Origin: Vreelandella olivaria
GTDB lineage: Bacteria; Pseudomonadota; Gammaproteobacteria; Pseudomonadales; Halomonadaceae
Assembly: GCF_023507745.1 (NCBI RefSeq)
Contig: NZ_JALPZO010000116.1
Coordinates: forward strand, 1 to 51,323
Length of the DNA stretch: 51,323 nt
Direction: 5' to 3'
Shown: positions 18,254 through 27,571 of the stretch, piece after piece
How positions within the stretch are numbered: the first letter of the stretch is position 1
Layout: each line of letters begins with the position of its first letter
Notes under the pieces: generated by a model
The model's database searches: none
What the model was told of the DNA's origin: nothing
Seen by the model: the letters and a program-made list of their open reading frames with translations, nothing else
Position numbers and translations under genes: made by a program

Positions 18254-19159
18254 TGACGTAATGTCCATCTGATCCAGGTGCTGGGTAAGCTGGTCGGCGA
18301 AGCGTGCGGCGGCAACGGAGAGGGTGCGCCCTCGTAATTGAGCACAAATCAGTGGGGCGGTGGGCACATCGCGCTCATCAATGGGGCGCGAGATAATCGA
18401 ACTCTCCTGAGTAATGTCGGGAGTGCCAATGGCAATTTGAAAGCCAACACTGCGATGGTCCTGTAGTAACCCCCGCATCAACTCAAAGGAGTTGGTTTCG
18501 GCACTGATCTGGGCTTTGTGGGTACGCCGCACCAGAATGGGGCTTAACAGCTCCCGCACTCCCAGTGAGGCGTCCGGCAGCACTAATGGATAATTCAAGC
18601 ATTCACTCAGCCGAACGGTAGGTTGAGTCGCCAGCGGGTGGTGCACCGACATGAGTGCAACCACGGGTTGGGCCACCATGATCAGTTGTAATACCTCCGA
18701 GCTCATCTTGGGGAATACCACAACAGCAAGATCTGCCTCGAAAGCCATCAAAGCCTTCAGGGCCTCACCGCGATCGGCAATACGAATAGTAAATGAAACC
18801 CCTGGGTGGCGTTCCCGAAACAACCGGATTTGCTCAGGTAAAAACTTAAGTGCCAACGCCTGGCTGGCCACTAGAGATACATGCCCTTTACGCAGCCCTT
18901 TAAGCCCCTCAATTTCTGACCGTACCCGTTCCAGGTCCGCCATGTGGCGGCGCACATAATCCAGAAATATCTCCCCAGCGGCGGTCAAGCGCATGCCTTT
19001 GGAGTGGCGCTCAAAAATTTGTGTGCCCAGCTCTTCCTCTATCTGCTGTATGCGCCGATCCAGAGCCGAGGGGGTGATGTAAAGCGCTTCGGAGGCGCGC
19101 CGGATTGAACCGGCTCTGACGACGGCATCGATATACTCGAAGAGGCGAAGATGCTTCAT
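18251..19159 (-). CDS. LysR-type regulator, probable controller of the catabolic operon
   Basis: This 302-residue regulator has an N-terminal winged helix (LRLFEYIDAVVRAGSIRRAS, ALDRRIQQIEEELG, RLTAAGEIF) and a C-terminal LysR substrate-binding domain. The ATG at 19159 has GGAG upstream and gives the family's normal N-terminus. It is transcribed away from the isochorismatase/ABC operon across a 107-base gap, the classic layout in which a LysR protein controls its divergent neighbour in response to a pathway ligand. Confidence 0.9.
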   Translation of the reverse strand: MKHLRLFEYIDAVVRAGSIRRASEALYITPSALDRRIQQIEEELGTQIFERHSKGMRLTAAGEIFLDYVRRHMADLERVRSEIEGLKGLRKGHVSLVASQALALKFLPEQIRLFRERHPGVSFTIRIADRGEALKALMAFEADLAVVVFPKMSSEVLQLIMVAQPVVALMSVHHPLATQPTVRLSECLNYPLVLPDASLGVRELLSPILVRRTHKAQISAETNSFELMRGLLQDHRSVGFQIAIGTPDITQESSIISRPIDERDVPTAPLICAQLRGRTLSVAAARFADQLTQHLDQMDITS

Positions 19160-19266
19160 GGTTTTCTCCAGCGTTGAGTTTTTTAGAACACTATCCGAAT
19201 TTTTTAGCAATAGATATCATCGCAATAACGGGGCTAGTCTGAAGACAGTCATCAAGGAGGCCGTCC
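19160..19266. promoter_or_regulatory. Divergent LysR/catabolic operon intergenic region
   Basis: This AT-rich 107-base region separates the LysR gene from the operon. GCAATA occurs twice as a direct repeat (19207-19212 and 19222-19227) flanking the palindrome GATATC. A strong AAGGAGG precedes the isochorismatase ATG. The region probably holds the LysR site and both promoters; exact boxes were not resolved. Confidence 0.45.
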
Positions 19267-20001
19267 ATGATCCCCCAATACTCACCATCCCATGCAAGGC
19301 CATCCACGGTATCGCTGGTCAGGGAAGTACCTGCACCAAACGTGCTTACCCTGGCAGCCGACCCTTGTCCGGTTTCCATTGATCTGGCAAGGAGTGCACT
19401 GGTGGTCGTGGATATGCAGAACGACTTTTGCCATCCCGATGGCTGGTTTGCCACCAGCGGCACCGATATTGCTTATGCAAGAGAGATTATTCCCCATCTG
19501 GCAGGGTTAATGGCCAGTGCCCGGCAACGCAAGGTGCCGGTGATTCATCTGCACTGGGGAGTACGGGCCGACACGTTAGAGCTGAGTACGGGTCAGCTTA
19601 TGTTTGGCAACCGGTTTGGCGAGCGCCCAGGGTACGGTGATCGCGCTACGTCTGGGCATTCCATTTTGGTGCGCAATGAGTGGGGGGCGGCGGCTGTTGA
19701 TGAGCTGGCACCTGCCACGGATGACATCGTCGTGCACAAAAGCCGCTTCAGTGGATTTTGGCATACCGAACTGGATGCCATTCTTCGTCGACTGGATGTG
19801 ACCACTCTTCTTTTCGCTGGCATCAACACGGAGCGTTGCGTTATGGCAACGCTCCAGGATGCCTCCTTTCTTGGTTACAACGTTGTGCTCATGGAAGAGG
19901 CGGTGGCAACACCGTCGCCTGATGCGTCACGTCAGGCAGCATTGACGTTGATTCGACAACTGTATGGGTTTACAGCATCAGGTTGCTCACTTGCTGGCTA
20001 G
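19267..20001 (+). CDS. Isochorismatase-family cysteine hydrolase (RutB/BiuH-like)
   Basis: A 244-residue amidohydrolase of the isochorismatase fold with the Cys-Asp-Lys triad: D49 in VVDMQNDF, K158 in VHKSRFSGFWHT and C191 in GINTERCVMATLQDA. Relatives cleave ureidoacrylate, biuret, nicotinamide or N-carbamoyl compounds, releasing ammonia or carbamate. A 40-residue N-terminal stretch precedes the domain. It is first in an operon with ring-opening amidohydrolases, so a role on a ureide or amide intermediate is likely. Substrate unknown. Confidence 0.88.
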   Translation: MIPQYSPSHARPSTVSLVREVPAPNVLTLAADPCPVSIDLARSALVVVDMQNDFCHPDGWFATSGTDIAYAREIIPHLAGLMASARQRKVPVIHLHWGVRADTLELSTGQLMFGNRFGERPGYGDRATSGHSILVRNEWGAAAVDELAPATDDIVVHKSRFSGFWHTELDAILRRLDVTTLLFAGINTERCVMATLQDASFLGYNVVLMEEAVATPSPDASRQAALTLIRQLYGFTASGCSLAG

Positions 20002-20041
20002 CCCTGTGTTCTTCTCACTCTTTTTCGCGGGAGGTTTTTCC

Positions 20042-21094
20042 ATGCACTTACTAACAACGTTTTTCAAGGTGTCTGCCTGGCGGCGGGCCATGTTGGTACT
20101 GTTGACCACTATCTGTTGGCTATCCCCGGCTTACGCCGATACCCCTTTGCGGATGGTACTGAACTGGTCTTACCAGGGGCCACAAGCCTGGTTCTTCCTG
20201 GCACAGGAGAGAGGATATTTTGCCGAGGAGGGGCTGGATATAAGGATTGATCAAGGTTCCGGCTCGGGGGCCGCCGTGGGTAGCGTTGCATCCGGTGCCT
20301 ACGATGTTGGGTTTGGCGATATCAACGCGTTGATCAATTACGCTTCGAATAACCCCGATGATGCTCCGGTGGGCGTCTATATGCTCTATACGCGCCCCCC
20401 TTTCACTATTGCGGTGACCACCGACAGTGATATTCACGAGCCAGCCGACCTTGAAGGGAAAACCATTGCTGGCCCTGCCAACGATGGGGCATTACGTCTG
20501 TTTCCTGCCTTCGCTTCGCTGGCCGGAATCGACACTGACAGCATCGAGGTGATGAATATTGAGCCCCGACTACGCGAACAGATGCTCAACCGTGGTCAGG
20601 TCGATGCCGTCTTTGGTTTTGTTAATACGGTGCGCTTTAACGCCATGCTGGCAGGTATTGACCCTGATGAGCGTTTGCACTTTATCCGCTACGGCGACTA
20701 TGGCATGGACCTCTACTCCAATGCGTTGATCGTCTCGCGCCAACTGGCTGATGAGAATCCAGAGGCGGTCCAGGGGCTCGTTCGGGCGATTAACCGTGGC
20801 GTGGCCGATGTGCTGGCCGACCCTGAAGCGGGTATGGATGCTGTCATGGCCCAGGAGCCACTGATCAACCGGGACGTCGAGACCGCGCGTCTGGCAGCCA
20901 CCATTGAGGATGAGATGAATCATCCTGAACTGGCGGATGTCGGGCTTGGCAATATCGACGAGACCCGCATGAGGGAAGCCATCGATATCGTGGTCGCCGC
21001 CTATGGCCTTGAGCATACCCCTGCCCTGGAGACGGTTTTTAATGCCGATTTCCTTCCGCCTGAAGAAGAACGCATTTACTCCCTATACGAATAA
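20042..21094 (+). CDS. ABC transporter substrate-binding protein 1 (NMT1/ThiY-SsuA type)
   Basis: This 350-residue periplasmic binding protein has a signal peptide ending LSPAYA (about residue 32). The domain starts RMVLNWSYQGPQAWFFLAQE, typical of the NrtA/SsuA/ThiY superfamily that binds nitrate, sulfonates, pyrimidines or other small N compounds. GGGAGG upstream supports the ATG at 20042. It is clearly paralogous to the binding protein at 25035-26051 (shared LAQERGYF, EEGLD, RIDQG and GFGDINA). The permease and ATPase lie further along the operon. Confidence 0.9.
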   Translation: MHLLTTFFKVSAWRRAMLVLLTTICWLSPAYADTPLRMVLNWSYQGPQAWFFLAQERGYFAEEGLDIRIDQGSGSGAAVGSVASGAYDVGFGDINALINYASNNPDDAPVGVYMLYTRPPFTIAVTTDSDIHEPADLEGKTIAGPANDGALRLFPAFASLAGIDTDSIEVMNIEPRLREQMLNRGQVDAVFGFVNTVRFNAMLAGIDPDERLHFIRYGDYGMDLYSNALIVSRQLADENPEAVQGLVRAINRGVADVLADPEAGMDAVMAQEPLINRDVETARLAATIEDEMNHPELADVGLGNIDETRMREAIDIVVAAYGLEHTPALETVFNADFLPPEEERIYSLYE

Positions 21095-21104
21095 GGAAAA
21101 CGTC

Positions 21105-21899
21105 ATGGATTTGATGCTAACCAGCAAAATTGTGGCTATCACAGGGCCGGCAAAAGGAATGGGAGAGGCCATCACCCGTGCCTTTGCTGACGAAGGGGCA
21201 AGGCTGGCGCTGCTGGCCAGAGACACCCAAGCGGTATCAGGATTGGAGCAGGAGCTGCGTGAGCAGGGTGTTGATGTGGTGCTGGTAGCTTGCGATATCA
21301 CACAGGCTGAACAGTGTGAGCAGGCGATGGCCCATATCCAGGAAGCCTTTGGCGACACACCCGATGTACTCGTTAATGTGGCGGGAGGTTCAGGGCCGGT
21401 AGGCAAGTCGGGGGCTGAGACCACCTTTAAGGAGTTCGATGAGATTGTGCGTCTCAATATGGCGGGCTGTTTCAACACCATGCGTGCTGTACTGCCGGGC
21501 ATGATGGCGCGGCGTAGCGGCAAGATCGTCAACGTTGGCGGTACCTTTGGCATGCGAGGAAAAGCGGGACGGATGGCCTACTCCGCATCCAAATGGGGGC
21601 TTCGGGGGATTACCAAAAGCATGGCCCTCGAAGCAGGCCCCTACAACATCAACATCAATATTGTTGCGCCGGGTATGGTCGATGGACAGCGTTTTCGCAC
21701 CAAGGTGTGTCCGGATATGGCGGCAAAGCTGGGCATCAGCGAAGCAGAGGCTGCCCAAAAGCATGCAGAGGATTATGCCCTGCAACGTATTTCCACCGCC
21801 CAGGATGTTGCCGACGCTTGCCTGTTTATGGCCAGTGACCGTTCACGCCAGATTACCGGTGCCGACTTACCCGTGGATGGCGGCTGGGCCGCGCTTTAA
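21105..21899 (+). CDS. SDR-family oxidoreductase, unusual catalytic serine position
   Basis: A 264-residue short-chain dehydrogenase/reductase with the NAD(P) motif TGPAKGMG near residues 14-21, NVAGG in place of NNAGG, and the YSASK active site (Y159, K163). The serine normally 13 residues before Tyr is Gly146, followed by Thr147 (motif VNVGGTFGM). Thr could replace Ser, or chemistry may be altered. AAGGAAAA precedes the ATG at 21105. The gene lies 10 bases after binding protein 1 and 12 before the cyclic amidohydrolase, so it probably oxidises or reduces a pathway intermediate. Confidence 0.88.
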   Translation: MDLMLTSKIVAITGPAKGMGEAITRAFADEGARLALLARDTQAVSGLEQELREQGVDVVLVACDITQAEQCEQAMAHIQEAFGDTPDVLVNVAGGSGPVGKSGAETTFKEFDEIVRLNMAGCFNTMRAVLPGMMARRSGKIVNVGGTFGMRGKAGRMAYSASKWGLRGITKSMALEAGPYNININIVAPGMVDGQRFRTKVCPDMAAKLGISEAEAAQKHAEDYALQRISTAQDVADACLFMASDRSRQITGADLPVDGGWAAL

Positions 21900-21911
21900 A
21901 GGAGCAGAGTT

Positions 21912-23363
21912 ATGAGTCAAGCAGATCTCGTGATTATCAATGGTCAGATCGTTAGCCACGAAATGACCCAGCAAGCCGCGTTAGCCATTCGCGACGGGAA
22001 GATCGTCGCGGTTGGTGAAGAGAGCGGTATGCCACCTGCCAAAGAGGTACTTGATGCCAAAGGACTGCACTTGTTGCCTGGCGCCATTGATGTACACGTC
22101 CATTTTCGCGAACCAGGTTACACCCATAAGGAAACCTGGGAGAGCGGCACCGCTGCCGCAGCGATGGGAGGTGTTACCACTGTCTTTGATATGCCCAATA
22201 CCAACCCGCCAACTGCAACACCTGATGCCTTTGCCGATAAACTGGCGCTCGCTGAGCAGCAAGCCTATGTCGACTTCGGTATCTATGGTCTGATGGCGGA
22301 AGATAATGTCGATCAACTTGAGGCATTGGCAGAAAGCGGTGTTATTGGCTTCAAATGTTTTATGGGCAATACCTTCGGTAACCTTCCATCACCCTCAACA
22401 GGGGCAATGCTGGAAGCTTTCGAACGGGTAGCGCCGTATGGATTACGTACCTCTCTCCATGCGGAAACCGCCTCCATCATGGCATGGCGCTATGAACGTT
22501 TACGCAAGGCTGGCCGAAATGATGCACTGGCTCATGTGGCGGCACGCCCTGATGTCGTGGCGGTGGAGGCGGTGTCCCGTGCGGCGATTCTGGCGGAGTG
22601 GACGGGTGCCCGTATCCATGTATTACACGTTTCATCGGCAGCGGAGCTGCGGCCAATGCGTGAGGCCAAGCAGCGCGGTGTGGATATCACCAGCGAGACC
22701 TGCCCACACTACTTGATGATGGACACAAGCGACTATGCCTCGCTGGGCAGTTTAATGCGCGTTAACCCACCCATTCGGGATGCCAGCGATAGTGCGGCAC
22801 TCTGGGAGGCTGTGCGTGACGGCACTGTGGATATGATTGCCACTGATCATGCCCCCCATACCCCGGACGAACAGTATAAGGAGGTTATTTGGGAAGCGGA
22901 TTGTGGCTTCCCTGGCGTTGAAACCCAGATGCCGCTGATGCTGACGGCGGTTAGTGAGGGGCGAATCTCCCTTCAAGAGTACGTTCGGCTCAGCGCCGTT
23001 GCACCGGCCAAGGCCTGGGGGCTTTATCCCCGTAAAGGGGCTCTGGTGGTGGGGGCTGATGCTGATATTGCCATCGTGGACCTCGAACGCCGTGAAGTGA
23101 TTGACCAGCAGGCGCTTCACTCCCACCGGGCCCGCGCTACGCCCTTTCATGGCTGGTCTATCCAGGGACTACCGATACATACCCTGGTACGTGGCCGTTT
23201 TGTGATGCGTGACCAAACCCTGCAAACCGACGCAAAAGGCAGTGGTCTTTCGGTGAAGCGTGTTCAGCAGATGCCTGTCCCCACACTCGCCAACAGTGAC
23301 AAAACACTGGCTGCCGAAGTGGCTAAGGTACCCATCCAACAAGGAGAGCTAACGTCATGTTAA
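21912..23363 (+). CDS. Dihydroorotase/allantoinase-type cyclic amidohydrolase
   Basis: This 483-residue TIM-barrel amidohydrolase has the binuclear zinc site of dihydroorotase, allantoinase and hydantoinase: H62/H64 in DVHVHFREPGYTHKE, carboxylated-lysine candidate K148 in GFKCFMGN, histidines in SLHAE and HVLHVSS, and D312 in TDHAPH. It opens cyclic amides or ureides. Context in a catabolic operon with an ABC importer argues against pyrimidine biosynthesis. Its last codons overlap the ATPase start by seven bases. A 30-residue tail rich in Thr/Lys follows the barrel. Confidence 0.92.
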   Translation: MSQADLVIINGQIVSHEMTQQAALAIRDGKIVAVGEESGMPPAKEVLDAKGLHLLPGAIDVHVHFREPGYTHKETWESGTAAAAMGGVTTVFDMPNTNPPTATPDAFADKLALAEQQAYVDFGIYGLMAEDNVDQLEALAESGVIGFKCFMGNTFGNLPSPSTGAMLEAFERVAPYGLRTSLHAETASIMAWRYERLRKAGRNDALAHVAARPDVVAVEAVSRAAILAEWTGARIHVLHVSSAAELRPMREAKQRGVDITSETCPHYLMMDTSDYASLGSLMRVNPPIRDASDSAALWEAVRDGTVDMIATDHAPHTPDEQYKEVIWEADCGFPGVETQMPLMLTAVSEGRISLQEYVRLSAVAPAKAWGLYPRKGALVVGADADIAIVDLERREVIDQQALHSHRARATPFHGWSIQGLPIHTLVRGRFVMRDQTLQTDAKGSGLSVKRVQQMPVPTLANSDKTLAAEVAKVPIQQGELTSC

Positions 23364-24220
23364 CCATGTCCGTGGATACTCGTCAGACAGCTGCCGCAAT
23401 GGATCAGCAGCAGGATGGACAAGGCCGGGAAGCCATCAAGCTGGAAGGTGCAGAGGTTATTTATGGGCGTGGCAAAAAAACCACTCAGGCGCTTGCGCCC
23501 ACTGATCTGAAGGTTGAACAGGGGGAGTTCGTTGCTTTGGTGGGGCCATCCGGCTGTGGCAAGTCCACCATTCTCAAACTGGTGAGCGACTTGCTGGCAC
23601 CCTCATCAGGGAATGTGCATGTCGGTGGGCGTGAAGTAGGGGCCAAGCGTGTGGGGGTGGGCATGGCCTTTCAAAACCCTACCATGCTGCCCTGGCTCAG
23701 CGTACGCGACAACGTCATGTTGCCGCTTAAAATCGTGCCACCCTTTCGCTCTCGCTACCGTCAGGCGCGTAAAGGCGAGTTCAGAGATCGCGCGGAAGCA
23801 CTGCTGGAAAAGGTGGGCCTAAAGGGCTTTGGCGACAAACAGCCCTGGCAACTCTCTGGGGGGATGTTGCAGCGAGCATCCCTATGCCGTGCCTTGATCC
23901 ATGATCCAGAATTGCTGCTCCTTGATGAACCCTTTGGTGCTTTGGACCAGTTCACTCGTGAGGAACTCTGGGGAATCCTGCAAAACCTGTGGTTGGAGAG
24001 CAAACCCACTGTGCTGCTGGTAACCCACGACCTGAGGGAAGCGGCCTATTTAGGCACCCGTATCTGCGTGATGAGCCCACGACCCGGCAAGATTATTGAT
24101 GATCAGCGTGTTCATCTGCCAAGGCCGCGCACCATTTCGATGACCTACGAGCAGGACTTTGTACAGTTAACGCAGCAACTGCGTGAACTGATCACTCATA
24201 CCCGGCCGGATGCTGCCTAG
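23357..24220 (+). CDS. ABC transporter ATPase (NrtD/SsuB/ThiZ type)
   Basis: A 287-residue ATPase with Walker A GPSGCGKST, Q-loop FQNPTMLPW, signature LSGGMLQRA, Walker B LLLLDEPFGALD and the H-loop LLVTHDL. It energises import with the permease just downstream and one or both binding proteins. The first 25 residues are a poorly conserved N-terminal extension. AAGGAG precedes its ATG. Confidence 0.95.
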   Translation: MLTMSVDTRQTAAAMDQQQDGQGREAIKLEGAEVIYGRGKKTTQALAPTDLKVEQGEFVALVGPSGCGKSTILKLVSDLLAPSSGNVHVGGREVGAKRVGVGMAFQNPTMLPWLSVRDNVMLPLKIVPPFRSRYRQARKGEFRDRAEALLEKVGLKGFGDKQPWQLSGGMLQRASLCRALIHDPELLLLDEPFGALDQFTREELWGILQNLWLESKPTVLLVTHDLREAAYLGTRICVMSPRPGKIIDDQRVHLPRPRTISMTYEQDFVQLTQQLRELITHTRPDAA

Positions 24221-24230
24221 GAGGATTCCC

Positions 24231-25010
24231 ATGGAGTTCGTAGATAAAATGCGCCAAAAGGTTGCAGCCGCTGCGCTGATTCTAGGGTTTTTCGTGGCTT
24301 GGGAGCTGATTTGCCTGCTGTTCGGCGTGCCTGAGATTGTGCTGCCCAGACCCTCTCAGGTGATGGACACCTTGATCGCCCGTTTTCCCCAGCTACTGCC
24401 CCACGTCATTCAAACGTTAAGCACAACACTAACGGGTTTTGCCATGGGGGTGACGGTAGGCATGCTACTGGGCGCTATCGTTGGCTCTTCAAAAGTGGCC
24501 TACGATACCGCCTACCCACTGTTAGTTGGTTTTTCATCCATCCCCAAAGTGGCTGTTGTACCTATCTTTGTACTTTGGTTCGGCAGCGGCACGGTACCTG
24601 CCGTCCTGACTTCCTTCGTTATTTGTATTTTTCCGGTAGTGGTGAATGTGGCGACGGGATTGGCGACGACCGAGCCGGAACTGGAGGATGTACTCAAATC
24701 CCTGGGGGCTAAAAAGCGTGAAATTCTGTGGAACGTGGGGATTCCACGCGCCATGCCGTATTTCTTCGCCTCGCTGAAAGTGGCTATCACACTGGCCTTT
24801 GTGGGTACGGTGCTGGCCGAAACCATTGCCTCCAACCGTGGCATCGGCAATGTCATGATGATCGCCACCTCCAGCTTTGATGTTCCCCTCGTATTCTCAG
24901 GGCTATTTCTGCTCGCCATTCTGGGCGTCACGCTTTATCTCATCTTCTCACTGATTGAACGCAAGGTAACCGGCTGGGCGATGCGCAAATCGGAGCTGCC
25001 AGCGGCTTAA
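24231..25010 (+). CDS. ABC transporter permease (SsuC/NrtB/ThiX type)
   Basis: This 259-residue membrane protein has about six transmembrane helices and the cytoplasmic EAA-type loop (ELEDVLKSLGAKKREILWNV) that contacts the ATPase. The ATG at 24231 follows a clear AGGAGG and gives the normal N-terminus. It is the only permease in the operon, so it probably works as a homodimer and may serve both binding proteins. Confidence 0.94.
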   Translation: MEFVDKMRQKVAAAALILGFFVAWELICLLFGVPEIVLPRPSQVMDTLIARFPQLLPHVIQTLSTTLTGFAMGVTVGMLLGAIVGSSKVAYDTAYPLLVGFSSIPKVAVVPIFVLWFGSGTVPAVLTSFVICIFPVVVNVATGLATTEPELEDVLKSLGAKKREILWNVGIPRAMPYFFASLKVAITLAFVGTVLAETIASNRGIGNVMMIATSSFDVPLVFSGLFLLAILGVTLYLIFSLIERKVTGWAMRKSELPAA

Positions 25011-25034
25011 ATCATCCTACTAAAGGAGCTTTAC

Positions 25035-26051
25035 ATGAAATTTTTCAAATCAATTCACTGTTTATTGCTGGCGTGCACGTTTGCGCCATTAGTGGCCAAA
25101 GCCGATGTAACAAGAATCGACTTTACGCTGGATTGGAGCTTTCAGGGGGTGCACGCGTGGTACTTCTTGGCTCAGGAGAGAGGCTATTTTGAGGAGGAGG
25201 GGCTGGATGTCCGTATTGATCAGGGGGATGGGTCTGCCGCTACGGTGAGCCGAATTATGTCGGGGGCTTACGATGCGGGGTTTGGCGATATCAATGCGAT
25301 TATCCAGAATGCTGCGGAACGGCCTGAACAAACCCCGGTCATGGTGTATCAGATTTACAACCAGCCTCCCTTTGCACTGTTAACCAAGGCAGATGGACCT
25401 ATCCAACGTATTGAAGATATTGAAGGTTCGACACTTGGCGCCCCTGCTGGCAGTGCCTCGACACGACTTTTCCCTGCGTTTGCTGAAGCGGCCGGTATCA
25501 ATCTTGAAAACGTCGAAATCACTAACGTGGCACCCAATCTCCAGGAACAACTAATCAATCGTGGGGATGTCGATGGGTCGCTGGTCTTTAATGTCACCAG
25601 CTATATGAACCTGGTATCGCAGGGACACGATCCGGATACAGAGTATCGCTGGTTTCCCTACGGTGATTATGGTGTCGAAGTCTACTCTAATGGTGTGATG
25701 GTTTCGCGCTCCATGATAGAGGAGCAACCAGAGGCAGTCGCTGGGCTTGTGCGTGCCATTAACCGCGCTGTTCAAGATGTTATCGATGATCCACAAGCGG
25801 GTATAGCAGCGCTGATTGAGATAGAAGGGTTTCTGGATGGTGAAGCGGAAACGCAGCGACTTCAGTTTGCGCTCGATAATGTGATTATTTCCGATGAATC
25901 TATGGCATTGGGTATGGGCGCGCTTGACGAAGAGCGACTCGCGCGCTCGATTGACACCATCGTGGAGCTTTACGAGCTGCCGCGTACCCCTTCCGTCGCT
26001 GACGTTTACACTGCTGAGTTTTTGCCGCCTCTGGATGAGAGAACGCTATAA
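25035..26051 (+). CDS. ABC transporter substrate-binding protein 2 (NMT1/ThiY-SsuA type)
   Basis: A 338-residue periplasmic binding protein with a signal peptide ending near LVAKA (about residue 22) and the domain start DFTLDWSFQGVHAWYFLAQE. It is highly similar to binding protein 1 along its length, including the C-terminal YTAEFLPPLDER. The differences suggest a related but distinct ligand. AAAGGAGC lies before the ATG. Confidence 0.92.
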   Translation: MKFFKSIHCLLLACTFAPLVAKADVTRIDFTLDWSFQGVHAWYFLAQERGYFEEEGLDVRIDQGDGSAATVSRIMSGAYDAGFGDINAIIQNAAERPEQTPVMVYQIYNQPPFALLTKADGPIQRIEDIEGSTLGAPAGSASTRLFPAFAEAAGINLENVEITNVAPNLQEQLINRGDVDGSLVFNVTSYMNLVSQGHDPDTEYRWFPYGDYGVEVYSNGVMVSRSMIEEQPEAVAGLVRAINRAVQDVIDDPQAGIAALIEIEGFLDGEAETQRLQFALDNVIISDESMALGMGALDEERLARSIDTIVELYELPRTPSVADVYTAEFLPPLDERTL

Positions 26052-26111
26052 CTTCCTCTAATGAACGTTAAATCGCGGCTAATAAACAGGCCGTGTAGGC
26101 GAGAAGTATTT

Positions 26112-27560
26112 ATGACACATTATAGGTTTGCTGCCGCGATACGCGGCAGCCGTTTTCAGTTGGATGGCCCCTGCGCTGTTAGTGTTAACGGCGGTGTCAT
26201 TACTGACGTGGAGCATTCAGCCGCTCAATCATCTCAGTCTCCAGGCCGTTTATTAGCATTACCGGCACTCTCAAACGCCCATGATCATGGACGCCCTTTA
26301 TCTACCAGCTCGTTTGGAGCCGCTGGAAAACCTTTGGAAACATGGTTGCTGCGTCTTGCTGTCATGCCTTCTGTTGACCCTTACCTTGCGGCTTGTGCTG
26401 CTTTTGGACGCGCAGCAGAAGGCGGGTGTGCTGCTGTCATGATGCACTGCACCCGTCCGCAAGGGCTGGATACCTTAGTGGATGAAGTCACAAAGGTATC
26501 CAAGGCCGCAAACGCTGTAGGAATACGCTTAACGTTTGCAGTGGGGATGCGCGATCAAAATCCGCTGGTCTATGGTGACCAGACAGCGATAACGACCCAG
26601 CTTAGTGCTGAGGAGCGAAGCGTCGTTGAGCGATACTTCAGACTGCCCACACTGACGCCTAAAGAGCAGCTTAAACAAGTTGAGGAGGTGGCGGGTGCAG
26701 TGGACGATCTAGGGGTGAATATCCAGTTTGGGCCGACGGGAGTTCAGTGGTGCTCTGATGCATTGCTGCGCGAAATTGCAGCAGCATCCGCACTGACTGG
26801 CCGCCGGGTTCATATGCACCTGCTTGAAACGCGCTACCAGAGGGAGTGGGCTGATAAACAATTTCCCGAAGGCATTGTTCGCTACCTGCACGATATAGGC
26901 CTGTTATCACCTCGTTTAACGCTAGCTCATTGTGTTTGGGCGCGTCCTGATGAACTTGAGTTAATTGCTGCCTCGGGTGCCACGATTGCGATTAATACCA
27001 GTTCGAATCTGCATTTACGCTCAGGGCATGCGCCAGTGTCAGCGATGTGGAAAGCTGGTTGTAAGGTGGCAATGGGTATTGATGGTTGTGCTCTTGATGA
27101 AGATGACGATGCACTGAGAGAAATTAGGCTTAACACGCTACTCCATGCTCAACCCGGTTATGCCGATGATGCAATACGTACCCGTATGCTGACCGCTGCC
27201 ACCACAACGGGGCGTGCTTCTTTGGGGCGTGAGCGATTTGCCCTACTGGAACAGGGGGATGATGCAGACTGGATGACACTGGATCTTGAAAAGCTAAACG
27301 TCGACGATCTACTGCCAGTGAACAGTGAAGACCTTCTGTTTGCGCGAGCGACACGCCGCCATCTTGATAGCCTTGTTGTAGGTGGGCGCCCCATTGTCGA
27401 GCAAGGCAAGCTGATAACGCTGGACCTGGAGGCCGTGCATATTGAGTTGCGTAATATGTATCGCCACGCCTTACACCAGCGTTCTGACCTGCATAACGCC
27501 TGGCCTGCGATCGAGCAGCACGTAGCGGCTTTCTATCGTGATCGCTTGGGATGCTGCTAA
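26112..27560 (+). CDS. TrzA/AtzA/cytosine-deaminase-type amidohydrolase
   Basis: This 482-residue metal-dependent hydrolase has HxH in SNAHDHGRP (H57, H59), further ligand candidates in HMHLLET and LAHCVWA, and the aspartate in MGIDGCALDEDDD. That is the subtype-III pattern used by cytosine and guanine deaminases and triazine hydrolases. It probably removes an amino group or other substituent from a ring. The ATG at 26112 is chosen because it opens the beta-sandwich; the ribosome binding site is weak (GAGAAG). The product is likely processed by its operon partners. Confidence 0.85.
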   Translation: MTHYRFAAAIRGSRFQLDGPCAVSVNGGVITDVEHSAAQSSQSPGRLLALPALSNAHDHGRPLSTSSFGAAGKPLETWLLRLAVMPSVDPYLAACAAFGRAAEGGCAAVMMHCTRPQGLDTLVDEVTKVSKAANAVGIRLTFAVGMRDQNPLVYGDQTAITTQLSAEERSVVERYFRLPTLTPKEQLKQVEEVAGAVDDLGVNIQFGPTGVQWCSDALLREIAAASALTGRRVHMHLLETRYQREWADKQFPEGIVRYLHDIGLLSPRLTLAHCVWARPDELELIAASGATIAINTSSNLHLRSGHAPVSAMWKAGCKVAMGIDGCALDEDDDALREIRLNTLLHAQPGYADDAIRTRMLTAATTTGRASLGRERFALLEQGDDADWMTLDLEKLNVDDLLPVNSEDLLFARATRRHLDSLVVGGRPIVEQGKLITLDLEAVHIELRNMYRHALHQRSDLHNAWPAIEQHVAAFYRDRLGCC

Positions 27561-27571
27561 GGAGCGAGTAA

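Noticed and set aside
19191..19463. Leftward reading frame across the LysR-isochorismatase gap
   Set aside because: It overlaps the start of a clear gene with an intact catalytic triad and has no family features of its own.
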